Source: Tubulanus polymorphus (Eukaryota; Nemertea; Palaeonemertea; Tubulaniformes; Tubulanidae). Taken from it: DNA of 64,000 bases. A program made the translations under genes and the position numbers. The notes beneath the pieces were generated by a model. The model was given only the letters and a program-made list of their open reading frames with translations, ran no database searches and was not told the DNA's origin. Where the stretch lies: contig NC_134027.1 of the NCBI RefSeq assembly GCF_964204645.1, positions 5,940,485-6,004,484 of the forward strand, in the 5' to 3' direction. Numbering within the stretch: the stretch's first letter is position 1; each line of letters starts with the position of its first letter. Positions 45,201 to 57,214 of this stretch are shown one piece after another.

Positions 45201-48200
45201 TCGATCTGTTTTGTGACTAGTTTATAAGTGAATCGTCTGGGAAAAAACTTAATTGTTATGCCAGTTATTTTGTTCATTTGACTTCAGTGGTGTCGATATC
45301 GTTTCGTATCCGTAAGTTGTTTTAAATGACCGAGAAGCAGATATTTGAGAACTCGTTTAGTGAAGTTATAAAGACAATGTTAATCAATACACTTCATCAA
45401 GATGCAGAATATCGTGCTAAAACCTCAATACTGTACGAGAGAAGCCATTTTGCGTATGTGGATATTTTCTAGCGTTTGATTCCTGCGTTAATGAATGTAA
45501 AGAACTCTGTTGTTTATGCAATGAGGATCGATTAATCGCTATTGGACATGAGAAAGTGCGAAGTATTCTGAAATGAACAGTTTTCGTAGATTGGATTTCG
45601 AATTCCCGCATTTCGTCACGTTTGTTTATGACATTTTAATTGGGCGTTGATGGTGTTATTGCGCGCTAATGCATATAAAAGGACCAACTCGCTATTAATT
45701 GACACTGATGTATGTACTCCGTTCGGTGAATTGTTAAGCTTTTCCGACCAATTCTGAAATGTTGGTTTGTCTGTACAAGAGAGTGATAATCATTGTGGAA
45801 ATGAAAGAAGACGACAACCGTTCGTTATCCCAGGCAATTGTGTTTCGGTCCCCTTGCCCTTTCACTGACGACTACCACTTGCATTGTCTATTAGGAGATG
45901 AAGTTACTCTATCGAGAGTATGGTGGCTTGAACGGAACGCACACGCAACAGCATCTGAAGAAAAGTAGCTTGAAAATGAATTACTAATCTCAATGATTCA
46001 TTAATGTTGAAGTACTGGTACTGATATATATTAAATTTCCTATGGATTGTTTATTTATATAATTAAGACATATTTTCCCTTTATGAACATCATGGATTTC
46101 AAGCTTAAGAAAGAATTTGCCACAACTTTCCGTGAAACTTGGTTCATTCAACTGCACTTGAAATGTTCTAGTTTCTAGAATCTTTGGTTTTGCTCTACAT
46201 GCTTTAACATTTTGGTTTGGGAATTTCGTTTGTATATTTAAGCTATTGATGATTCTGGAAAATATTATCAGTTAACCATTCTTTGAAATTTAGTCTTCAT
46301 TCAGAAACTTGATTTGTAACTTTTGTAATAATTTCATCTAATATATGACCTTGATTTGTGATTTAACTTTACTTCTGCGAATATTTTAGGAAATCCTGAG
46401 CCCAGCTGTATCGGTTGTCACTGGAATTGGTATGTATATCTCGCCCTCACAGTTTATCTTCATCCAACAAAAAGAAGTCTTCATTGTTTGTATTGCTCTT
46501 TTCTTGGCTCCAGCGCTGATCTATTCTTTGACAGATCTGCCTACTCTTCCTGAAATAAACGGATTTTAAACAGAACTCAGAATACTTACTCATTTAACTT
46601 TCGATCATAATGCTCTTGAAAAGTTTCAAATTGTTACTAAAAAGCACTTTTCACAAGTTGGAAGCTCTGGTTTGAGCAGTGTAACTTTTTATTCTGAATT
46701 AATGTATATACTATACTTAAGACAAATACATATTTAGTTTTATGGTAATGCTTTATTAACGTAGCTATGAAAGAAGAAAAGGAGACACCTAAACCAGTGA
46801 GAAAAAGAAGATGGGGTTCAACGAAACAGACAACTCTACGAAAACAGCCAATAGCCATTTCTTCAGATTCTTTGAAGGTGTTTAGGGATTCAAATAGTTT
46901 TAACACTTGAATTAATTTGATATGTGGCTTCACAATCTGTTCAATGTGTAAGGAATTAACCTTCTGGTGTTATATTTTATATTTGTGTTCATTAGACTCT
47001 AATACCAGACATCAAAGCAGTGCTTACCACAGAATCGAATGCTGAACAATCAAAACTAGCAGAATCAGAGGAGGAAGAAGAGGGCCGAAAAATTGTTAAA
47101 ATTAGGCGAACGGTAAGATTTGGAGTCGCTGCACTGTTCCTAGCAGGTATATTGATTATCAATTGAGTATTTTGGCTCTTTACTGGTATACTGATTACTG
47201 TACTTAAAGGTTCTATGCGAAGGTGATGAGAGTGGTGAAAATGAAAATAATAAAGAGAATGAAGCAATGGATACAAAGGAAGAAGAGGCAGCTGAGGAGG
47301 AAAAATCAGGAGGTAAAAGATCGGAGGGCTATTTTACCAAGAAAAAGATTTTAGATAACAGGTAAATGTAAAAAATATAAAAATATTACAAATCTAATTC
47401 TTTGCAGGTGTTTTAGAGAAAGTAGGAATCAAAAAGTTAATCGTTGATGACAATGAGCAGAACGTCAAACCGAAAGTGTACCGAACAATCAGCACGCAAG
47501 GATCGCGACCTTACTTCGATGCACCGAAACCAGCACCGAGATCGCCGTCACCCGCTCATCACGACGTAACAGCGTTCGTTCACGTGATGAATCTCGTTCG
47601 TCCTTTTACATTGAATCAACTGAAAGAATTACTCGGTACATACGGGCAACTAGTCGATGACGGTTTCTGGATTGATAAGATCAAATCTCATTGTTTTGCT
47701 ACGGTACGTTTCAATTACGTTGATTACTACCTTCTATCCTACAACGCTCATCTTAAATTCCGTAAAGGAATATGCCTAGATTGTGAATATAATTCACATT
47801 ATTTGTATCGTGATTTGACAGTTTGAAAGTGAAGAGGATGCGAAGAAATGTCGGGAAGCGTTACACGGTGCTACGTGGCCATTATCGAACCCAAAACAAC
47901 TGAAAGTCGACTTCGCTACTGAGGAAGAGGTAGGATTTGATTAAATCAGGGTTAAGCACTGTAACATACAGTCCTTTTCCAGTTCCTTCAGGCTGGCCAC
48001 TGACCTTGAAAACTTGGGGAATCAGAAAAATCTAGAAAAAATCAGGGAATTCAACAAATGTAACCAAAAACCTGGGAAACTTGATGAATTTGGATAATGC
48101 TATTCACCACATGTTTCTTAATCAGTGCGTGCATGATTCAATGTGAAATTTCTCTACTTTTACTCAGGGAATTTTGCATAATCACATGGAAATGTCAGGG

Positions 48201-49446
48201 AAAACCCGAGGGGGGATTTGTAAATGGGTGGAAAGTGGTCACCCTGTCTTTGTCGGATCTATATTGAAAGCATGAATAACAATATCATTTGCGTGTTTTG
48301 TTGTTACAGTTGAAATTTCACAAATCAGATGGTCAACTACCGAAACCCAGCAAACCGGAGAATTCACAATTGCACGAGAGAGCTGAATTCGGTGGCAGTG
48401 AAAGGGCTCGCGGTGAAAGGGAAGCTACTTCAAAAGGCGACCGCAGTGCAGGTGAAAACGATTCCCGCCGGTCGCGAAATCGCAGCAGTCCCAGGCGAAC
48501 TGGTGCCGACAGATCGCGATCCGATGATCGTGAAAGGCGTAGAGAGAGAAGTCGCGAACGTAAACTGAAAAAACGTATGTTTGCCATCATATCTGTGGAG
48601 TTCTGATTTTCCTTAACAAATTGTCCAAAAAAAAAATCATATTCAGTTCTGTTTGTCATTTGTTTCAGCTGTAAAGAAAACGGAAGAACAGCCCGCGAAG
48701 TTGTTGGATGATCTATTTAGGAAAACGAAAGCAGTTCCGAGTATATACTGGTTACCACTTACAGATCAGCAGGTGAATATAACCTTGATTTCAGAAAAAA
48801 AGCTACCACAATTGATTTAATGTTTTCTAAATTTTTTAGTCATCGCTATTGTTGTATTTGTAGGCGGCTGAGCGAGATGCTAAGAGGGAAAAATATGAAG
48901 AGGAACGAAATAAAAGAATAATGTTGCGTCGCCAGCAAGAAGAGGAGGCAGAGAATGCACGCAGACGCCACCTGGAGGAGAGAGATCGACGAACTAGTCG
49001 GGACAGAAGTCGACGAACCCAGCCGGTAAATAATTGAGATTTCACTACAGGGTCCCTACGACTTCGATTCCTTGAAAACTCTTATACAGAAAATTCTTTT
49101 AAAGGTGCTTGACAACACTTAAATTTGAGAAAAATGCTCAGAATAGACACAAAGTTTAGATAGTGTATAGGATAAAATTGGCTTAGTAATTGGGATATGA
49201 ATGTGATGCAGACACTTCCTTGAAATTTTCTCCTTAAAATCTCCTTGAAAACTCCTTACATCTAGGAATAACCAATCTCTGTAGGCTCCCTGCCGGTATA
49301 CTGACAGAACTTCATGATTCATTGGCTCAACTCTTCTAATAATTTCATGTATTTTCCAGGAGAAAAAGAAACGTTCAGAAAGTCGAGAGAAGCCGACGAA
49401 ACGAGAACGCACTCGATCTCACAGTGGCAGTCGTAAAAAACGTTGA
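42209..49446 (+). CDS. ACIN1: Acinus, SAP/RRM splicing factor
   Basis: Component of the ASAP complex (Acinus, RNPS1, SAP18) associated with the exon junction complex; nuclear. Exons: 42209-42352, 42835-42989, 43245-43334, 43410-43539, 43685-43746, 44044-44290, 46390-46429, 46765-46877, 46996-47112, 47210-47312, 47408-47703, 47822-47929, 48310-48574, 48669-48772, 48864-49025, 49360-49446. Total 2223 bases, 740 residues. The N-terminal SAP domain (about 13-48: [26 protein letters not shown]) binds DNA. Ser/Arg and acidic segments follow. [11 protein letters not shown]...SLKTLIPDIK is an Acinus-specific block. The RRM starts near 455 ([28 protein letters not shown]). The RNPS1-SAP18 binding motif [20 protein letters not shown] is nearly the vertebrate sequence, and an Arg/Ser-rich tail ends the protein. 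ATG in AAGATGGCGGAC. Poly(A) signal at 49848. Shorter than the human long isoform (1341 residues). Confidence 0.95.
44291..46389 (+). other. Acinus intron 6, possible internal promoter
   Basis: This 2.1-kb intron is the longest of the gene and separates the SAP/acidic half from the RRM half. It contains TATAAAAG at 45674-45681 in a context (GCATATAAAAGGACC) resembling a real TATA box. Short frames on both sides of it encode nothing recognisable. An internal start here would make a SAP-less short Acinus, a kind of isoform known in vertebrates; this is inference. Confidence 0.4.
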
Positions 49447-50792
49447 AACTTAAAATGAGTTCATGTTAGATCATATTAGTGAGAAAACAACTTTAATTGC
49501 GTTCTTATGTCCAGTCTATATGGCAATAGAACATCATACCAGTATATGTATGTACAAACAAATATGTTTTATTATGAAGGTTATTTATGAATTGTCCGAT
49601 GGGCAGTAAGAATGAATTTTACCACAACTTTGTACAGCGAATATGTATAGAGCGGTCATTAGAAATAACGTTTCTACGATACTGAAATTTAACGCTTTAT
49701 CACGAATTATTTCTTATGTCTGAATGAGACATTTTATCATTAGGAATTTTAAGTTATCTTATTCATGTGTGGCATAAGAATCTTTGTACATAAGTCTTGC
49801 AGTTAATGTAAAATACATCGCATTTTAAAAGAAAGGTAGAAATGTGTAATAAATGGATGGATTTCTTGTCATATTGAATACGAGTTTGTTGTCTTGTTGT
49901 GCCTTGGATTTTGATTAAGGACACTTCGCCGATACTTAACTGACTGCATGAGGATAAAAGCGGACCTTGGAATGCTTGAATTGTCAAAAAGAAATTCAAA
50001 GGCTTGAAAAAGCCTTAAATTCAGCACTTTGACCTTGAAAATTGATTTTGGGGCCTTCAATTTTTTGTTGCCAATCTTTTATTATCTTCGATTAATGCTT
50101 GCTCATGAATGGACGAGAGGATATATTACAGAAAAACAAAATGTACTGAGGCATTAATAAGGATGGCTACGTAGTATCATCAAAGTAAAAAGTTGCTTCC
50201 CTAAATGCATTCCGCTCCCAATATACGTATATATGATTTATATGTCAGCAGTACTTGTGTTTTTAAATACAATGTTATTTAGGTTTGAAACTAGTCCATG
50301 AATATATCGTCGAGTCGAATTCACAGGTCTGTACATAAATCGCATATATGGCTTTCATTTTTAATGGATTGCCTAATTTGAGGCCCGGTTTGCTTAGTTG
50401 ATTGACCCCTTATGTTAGTGCCCGCTATCAGTAGTCCATTTCGTATGCATAAATTTGGTGACGCAATTTCTCTAATCGGGCGGGCACAGAGTTATTTGAT
50501 TATCATTATCAATACCGTACCAAGGCTATTAGGTGTGATGACATTGATGTTGTGGGTCCATATTTTATTTTCTCGGCAAAGTTGAGTCCCTGGTTCGACG
50601 TACCCGGTTGGCTCTAGATATTTACATGCAGTATTTGGGTTAGATCTGATCAGACGTCGATTTATTGACCGATATTTCTTACTGTTAGTCATGTATATAT
50701 TATCAAACTATAGTATCAATGCATATATTTCGTATCATTCCTGTTCTCAGTCTATAATCCATGGATCCCTGAATCGAGTTTAAAAAGGAAAT
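49447..50792. other. Acinus 3' UTR and spacer
   Basis: Poly(A) signal AATAAA at 49848-49853. The stretch at 49970-50050 (CTTGAAAAAGCC, GACCTTGAAAATTG) resembles a diffuse repeat also suggested at about 48000 and 49200. No gene is supported. Confidence 0.5.
49848..49853 (+). promoter_or_regulatory. Poly(A) signal of Acinus
   Basis: AATAAA about 400 bases downstream of the Acinus stop codon. Confidence 0.5.
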
Positions 50793-52032
50793 ATGGCTTC
50801 GCAGATTTACGAAGGATCCAGTTGCTCGAACACTTATGTGACGTCAGCTCACGTTCTCGGATTCGAGGAGAAAACTTCTTATTTTCATAGCGAATATTAC
50901 TTTATCATCGAAGTGACGTGGAACTATGGTAGAACGGATCGAATACGAAGAAGATATTTAGACTTCTTTTATATGCAATGTGCCATACTTGATAGGTTTC
51001 CAGAGCAGAACAATCCAGTCACCAGAACGTTACCGTATTTACCCGGTAGGTCATCAGTGAAGTTTGCTTCATCTCTCGAAAAAACAGCTACCCGGTAATT
51101 GTGTAAATATTTGTATTTTTGGAATACCATGGATTTGTTGAACTGTTCTAAATATGTAGACACTTACGATTCGCACTTATAAATACGAGCGTATTTTTTC
51201 GCCCGATCGCGACGATTAAATTCGCCAGCAAATTCGCAGACGAAATTATACGCCCGATACGAGCGGGCACGCGTAGCGATAAAACCAGACCGAAATTCGC
51301 TCAGCGACTGGCACTTAGAGGGAGAGAGTTAACGAATCACATGATATCAATAATGCATCCTAGGTTGAGAAAAATGGATCGCTCGGCGAAATTCGCTGAG
51401 TGCGGGCAGACGAGCGAATTTGCGGGCGATCCGATCGCCGGCGTAAATAATCGGCCGAAAATATTGAACATGTTTGATACGGGCGATTCGCCGGGCGATC
51501 GAGTTGGCGTCGACGAAATCGTCGTCGCCGTGAGTGGCCACGCGAGCGAATTTTTCGGGCGATTTATAAGTTCGCCGCGATCGAGCGAAAAAATACGCTC
51601 GTGTGCCCCTTTTCCCTTATCTTTGCCTTTTATATTTCATTCATTCGCTTTTAGGCCGGAAAATGTTTACTTTCAACACGAGGAAAGTGGCCGAGTCCAG
51701 AGTGAAGCAATTGAACGCCTACCTAGAACAACTCATACACCAGGACCATTCGGTAGAGAACAGATTCGCCTTTATTCGAATTTACGAAGCTTTTCCTCGA
51801 CAAATAATCTGCATCGTTACTTTTATCAACAATACACATTTTTGCTCTTACTCACGTTTAGTTATGTTATTTGTTGTTTTAGATCAGTCAGAGTAACATG
51901 GTGCTGAACTTTTTCGAATTTTTATCAAGCGATGACGATATATCTACAAGCGAATTTTCGCAGCAGATGAGCATCAATAACTGCACTGACCGCCAATTCG
52001 GCTCCAAATCCGACCTACTTAACGATCCATGA
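50793..52032 (+). CDS. PX-domain-only protein (p47phox/SH3PXD2-type PX)
   Basis: Three exons: 50793-51045, 51655-51752, 51883-52032, 501 bases, 166 residues. Almost the whole protein is a PX domain, a phosphoinositide-binding module of endosomal and NADPH-oxidase proteins. Seen: an N-terminal beta sheet (SAHVLGFEEK, YYFIIEVTW), the RRRYLDFFYMQ helix start with the phosphate-contacting arginines, the proline turn LPYLPG, a membrane-loop/basic segment (KMFTFNTRKVAESR), and ISQSNMVLNFFEFL, which matches the end of PX domains in NCF1 and SH3PXD2. The exon joins are in phase at diagnostic places (LPG|RKM, HS|ISQ). A stop follows about 40 residues later with no SH3 domain, whereas NCF1 and SH3PXD2 carry two to five. 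An unrecognised 3' exon using a different splice could restore SH3 domains, but none is seen before 53359. The sub-family is inferred. Confidence 0.8.
51184..51602. mobile_element. GC-rich MITE in intron 1 of the PX gene
   Basis: The left end TACGAGCGTATTTTTTCGCC (from 51184) is matched by the inverted right end (51577-51602: CGATCGAGCGAAAAAATACG). That gives about 26-bp TIRs with one or two differences. The interior repeats GCGAGCGAATTT / GCGGGCGAT motifs in both orientations and is much GC-richer than the host intron. No coding capacity. Confidence 0.8.
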
Positions 52033-53358
52033 CAGCCGGCGCTACTTGCTGAAATTGTTTTCTTAAATACTTACATTATATGTAGGCCCTCCTATATTAC
52101 ATTGAATGGGCTGTAAAGATTTGATAAATGAAAATATTAAAGATCAAAAACAGAATCAAACCGTATCTTTAATTTTTTCGGTCAATTCGATCGGGTGCGC
52201 TTTTTAGGATTTCCGAGGTAGAAACGTTTTACTCGATCAATCTAAACCAGTGTGGAAGATCAACTGGGATAGAAGCCAAATGAGGCCCTTGATTAAGATA
52301 ATAGAACAGGTTTTGATATTTTCCAAGTATGTCACAACTCATTTTGTTTGTGCAAATTCTATATATAGCAAATTGCCACCCATCTAATCATGTTTGTAGT
52401 AAAAGGGCAAATATACGCAGTTGTTTAAACAGTAGTGATGGAGATGAGCAGAACGGCGAACGCGGAAACTGAGGCTTCGTGCTGCTGTGCGAGCAAATCT
52501 CGGGTACCTATAACTCTTTTTTGTGAATGTTCATATTCGATTTTGGGTAGCACTACGGATTTTTCAATAGTTTTAAAAACGATAAGAACAACTACCGGTA
52601 TTCATATAATCTATGTTAAGAACAAATGAAAAAAAAACGCCGCAGTAATCACCTAAACATTCAACACTCTAATTGCATGTTGTTTTTAGTTATGATACGC
52701 ATTATGTATATATTTTTACAACACCAGGTAAAAATTATAGCTAAATTTCATTATGTAACGGTAAACCTTTCAATAAAGCAGCTCAACAAATTTGTTGCCC
52801 TTGTTTGGTCAGAATTTGGTGAAATGTTCTCTCATAATTGAAATGGTGGTATTAGAAATTGAGCACGCATTTTGTACTACGGCAGACTGAAATTTTTTGC
52901 GGATAACTTTTCCCGAAAAAAAATCTCTGTTAGATCATAAGTGGATTTTGGAACATTTGTTGAAGTGGAATACAGACTACATATTTAGTGATCGAAAGGA
53001 CCACGAGTTATTTTACATACAATATACATATACGGCGACGATGAGGTTTCCCGCATAGCTTTACGTTAATTGATGTTGGAAACAGTGGTTATAATTGATA
53101 CGATGATTGCGAATTCACAATTATCATATCAATCATCGTCGAAATAATGATCGTCCCATGAATTAATTTATTCGTGGCATGTACCCGAGCGATTCATTTA
53201 TCACTCAAAGTGCTCATATTACAACATTCTCGGGTTCGTGAACATCTTGAAATCAATTCTTGTTGATTACAACGAATATTCTACTCAATCCACCATGAAA
53301 TCTTTAGAAACGTTACGGAATAAGAACCGGCCACGATGGGACAGCGGAAGAGAGTGAA
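52033..53358. other. Spacer between PX gene and SLC6 gene
   Basis: AT-rich, no domain-bearing frame. GTTATAATTGATACGATGAT at 53088 and the partly complementary ATCATATCAATCATCGTCG near 53124 form a loose inverted pair. I see nothing else. Confidence 0.5.
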
Positions 53359-56300
53359 ATGCTGACAGCGGCGAAACAGCGCGAAAATGACCGCGGTGTT
53401 TGGAGCAACCAGGTGGAAGCCTTCCTCGCGTTACTTGCTTACAGCACAGACGTCAGTTGTTTTACGAGATTTCCGCATATGGTCTACGTAAACGGTGGAT
53501 TGCGTAAGTGTCTATATGAGAAAAAAGGAAATCTCACGTAGATTAAGCCCGCCGCACATGGCATAACAAGTTTAAGCCCGCCGCACATGGCATAACATTT
53601 GTTTCACCAAAACAGAAAACACGTTTTTCATAAAATTTTTTGAGTGAATGTTTTTAAAAAAAACGTTCAACGCACACGGCATAACAAAACACATCGAAAA
53701 CGTTGGAAGAAGAAGAAACGTTTTTTTTTTGGTGCTATGTGCGGCGGGCTTAAATCCTAACAACATCGCTGAATACTATTCTTCAATGGAATCTTTCTTA
53801 CAGTCGTGTTTCTCATACCGTATCTATTCTTTATGATCGTATTCGCCATGCCGATGCTGTATTTGGAGTTGGTTCTTGGTCAAATATCAGGATTGAGTGC
53901 AGCGACCATTTGGAAGATGTGCCCAATGTTTAAAGGTATGCCTATACAGTTTATGTCAAAATTGATAGTATTACTGCATCAAATAAGATCTTTTGCAATT
54001 TTGTAATGAATACGTAAATACCTGATCTAATATTTTGGGATTTTTTTTCCGATAGGCATTGGCACCAGTATCTTCACACTGTGTATGATAGGCTTGTCGG
54101 TATACCAAATCATGATATCTTGGATTCTGTACTATATGACGGTGTCTTTCCGATCACTGCCTTGGCTCACTTGTGATAACCATTGGAATACTGAGAAATG
54201 TCGTATGCTATACAACGATACGTCCAACCCGTCGTATTCTAGTATATCCACATCACCGGCCGAGGAATACTGGACGTAAGACTAAATGCCATCAAACTTC
54301 CAAAGTTCACCGTAGAATAATAAGGACAAATATCAAAATGAACTTACAATGAAATTTCTTTTCTGCTGCACTAATATTAGTTCTTTGTTGCTCAAAATAA
54401 TTTCTGGATTTTCTAATTTCTGCTCTCATTTCAGAAATGTAGTCATTCAATCCGAAGGTTTAGTAGTCGGAAATCTGCATGGAATCAACTATTCAGTTCT
54501 TGGCTGTTTGGTTGTTGCTTGGATTTTCTTATTTCTATGCACTATTCTGGGTCCAAGATCTATCGGGAAGGTAAAAATCTCACTTGAGGTCATTAGATGT
54601 TATTTTAAGTAATCTTCCATTATTCTTGTGTATTGACAAGCAGCAACTATATATAGGTTTTTCATTCCGTCGTTATTACAGGTTCTCTACGTGACAACTG
54701 CTCTGCCATTTATACTTTTGATAGTTCTAGCCGTACGAGGGTTCACTTTACCAGGATTTTATGGCGGAGTTCAATACTTTTTCATACCAGATTTCTCGAA
54801 ACTTCTAAATTTGCGAGTAAGCGAAAAATGTAAAACGAAAATGGAAAAATGAGAATAGAAAATAATAAAAAATAACGAAAAAAAAGTATTACTTTACGTA
54901 TCCTATCCATGACTATATTGACATTTTGGCTTCACTATACAGTGAAATTGAAAATCGAAGTAAAGAATTTTTTTTCGTTTTAAGACATGGCAAAATGCTT
55001 TCAGCGAGGCTTTCTATTCGTTTGGTTTTTGCCTCGGTGGATATATCACAATCGCTAGTTATAACCGATACGATGATAGACGCACACCAATCAGGTAAAA
55101 TCGAAAACAGAATCACGAATCAAGAATAGAATTATAAATGAACAATGAATATTTCTTTTAGTTCATTATGAGTGTTGACCGACCCCATTTTTTCTAGGAA
55201 CGCCATCGTGATTCCGATTTTACACACCATTGCGCGTATATTCATTGGATTCGTTGTGTTTGCATTATCCGCTTTCTTCGCCTATGAAAAGAACACCAAC
55301 ATAGAGATAGGAAGTGGTAAGCTGTATCGATGATATAAATAAAAGAAATATACCCGTTCAATCTAAAAAAGACATTTCTGTTTTGGTGTTAAGTAAGAGA
55401 CTTGTGTAACAATCCGCTTTTTTTTGTTTTGTTTTAAGGTGTCTATTTCATTTTCGAATTAGCGTCTTTTGTTTCTCGTTTACCTGCCCCAAATGTTTGG
55501 TGTGTAATTACACTTATCATTGTCTTCATGAATGTTTTCAATACTCAGGTAAAAAAACAAACAAACAAAAACCAATATTCAGCAGTGATGTAACCTGAAT
55601 TTTCGTTCATGATTACCCAAGGTTTCGAGTAATCTTAAATGGTATGGTTTATCTTCTCACTACTATAGATGCCAATGTTTGAGTTACTTGTAAGCAGTAT
55701 TCTGGATACATTTCCTGGTTTTATGAAAACACGGAGGATCTTAGCTCGAATTGTTATTTCGGCAGCGATGACGTTAGTTTGTTTCCTGATAGGTATAGTC
55801 TTCACTGGATACGTGAGTATTGGTTGGCCATTCATAAAAAGGGATTCAATATAACCCAATTCAATCTTTATTAGTTCGTCTTCTGTTGTATGTATTTTCA
55901 GGGTGCATTAAGTTGGTTTTATTTAGTGGACCAGGCGCTTGGTCTGGCATATCTATGTATTGGATTTTTACAGATAATCGTTGTATCCTACTTCTACGGT
56001 ACATTTATTTCAATCGAATATTTCTCGTTTTCTTTCTAAGACGGTCACTCTCCTCTCGCTCATTTATTTCTGATGGCTGCACTTCTTCCAGATCCTAAAA
56101 GACAATTCTCATTTATGCGTCCTGTCATGTTGACATAGTGCTTGGCGATGGAAAAGCTTTTAATGTAATTTCATTTATTTCAAGGATTAGGAAGGTTGTA
56201 CACGGATATGAAATTTATGATGAAACGAATGCCTAGTGTTGTTTGGAAAATATCCTGGTATGCCACATGTCCTCTTTTGATAGCTGTAAGTTATTATTGT

Positions 56301-57214
56301 TTTCATTTGTATACGATTTTGGAGTTATTGAATAATCGAGAACTATTTGAATGTTATCAGGATTCTTAACTTTTTTCAGTTGTTTTTTGTATTGTCTGTC
56401 CTGGGAAGTGGTGGTCAATTTTTTATTTCACCTTGGTGGACAACGGTTGTTGGTTGGTGCATAGTCATGTTAACGATGCTTCCAGTTCCTGTTATGGTGG
56501 TCGTTTCTTTGATAAGGACAAATTGTAACTGGTGCCTGGTACGTATATTTTACTCACGCTTCGTCTGAAAATAGCTTAATAGTACAGACCGGAACAGAAA
56601 TTTACAATTCTAGGGCCAGTTGCTCAAAAGTTGGTTAGAGTTAAGCAGTGGATAGTTGACATAGTTACAATTGAAATTTCATCGTTACTATGGTATTTAT
56701 CCACCCTTTAACCAACTTTTGAGCAACTGGCCTCTGTGCTTCAATTAGAACAAAAATTCTGTAAATTCGACCGATATCTATAGCTATGCTTCGATTACCG
56801 ATCACGATCAAACCCCGTTCCTCTCGTGGCAGGTGTTGTGGGGTTTGGGTTTGTTGCTTTTTGCGGTTCATCTGACGTAGGAAATGTCATCGTTGAATTT
56901 TCTCTTTATCACATATTTTGTGTTTATTTAGATCAATGTATTTTATATATTCTATATTGATAAATCATTTTCAGCGCGATCCAAGCTGGAGCCGCGTAGG
57001 GGCTGTTAGCAACAGACCAACATCGACCGCGATGGAAAGACCCATGTATCCAACTGCGCCAGCTAGCTGGCTCGCACCTGTAACTCACAATAATCCAGTT
57101 TACGTTACTACAGAAGCCGCTCCATCGATTAACCCAACTATTCCGGCTACCTGGCAAACTGGTGTCTATGCTTCAGCAAATATTGAATCAATGGCTGAAT
57201 CTACAAAAAAATAA
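53359..57214 (+). CDS. SLC6-family neurotransmitter/amino-acid transporter, divergent
   Basis: Na+/Cl- coupled transporter family (LeuT fold, 12 membrane helices). Exons: 53359-53503, 53804-53935, 54056-54275, 54435-54570, 54682-54816, 54985-55094, 55198-55316, 55439-55548, 55669-55812, 55902-55998, 56191-56285, 56380-56538, 56975-57214. Sum 1842 bases, 613 residues, within the family range. Hallmarks: TM1 RFPHMVYVNGG, PMLYLELVLGQ, the TM3-4 loop CDNHWNT with paired cysteines, TM6 FYSFGFCLGGYITIASYN, and C-terminal PVMVVVSLIR. TM1 has Asp at the position where monoamine carriers have Asp (YSTD). Departures: the usual GNVWRFP is SCFTRFP and the TM8 LDSQF-type motif is FNTQM, so residues that coordinate sodium in LeuT/SERT are changed. 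The C-terminal tail is Pro/Thr-rich. ATG 53359 is the first in frame after an upstream stop. Substrate unknown. Confidence 0.9.
53543..53753. mobile_element. piggyBac-like MITE with TTAA ends, intron 1 of SLC6 gene
   Basis: TTAAGCCCGCCGCACATGGC (53572) is mirrored by the inverted right end GTGCGGCGGGCTTAA (ending about 53752). TTAA at both outer edges suits the target duplication of piggyBac-type elements. The left end is present twice in tandem (53543 and 53572), suggesting a second nested or partial insertion. No coding capacity. Confidence 0.75.
56612..56735. mobile_element. Small palindromic MITE, intron 12 of SLC6 gene
   Basis: GGGCCAGTTGCTCAAAAGTTGGTTA at the left (56613-56637) pairs with the inverted TAACCAACTTTTGAGCAACTGGCC at the right, an essentially perfect TIR of about 24 bases. 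Related in its outer bases to the elements at 26521 and 35273. Confidence 0.85.

Noticed and set aside
47313-47361. Alternative extension of Acinus exon 10 ending at a second donor (AACAG|GTAAATG)
   Set aside because: Using it puts the next exon out of frame with a stop soon after; the donor after 47312 restores the conserved RRM-side sequence.
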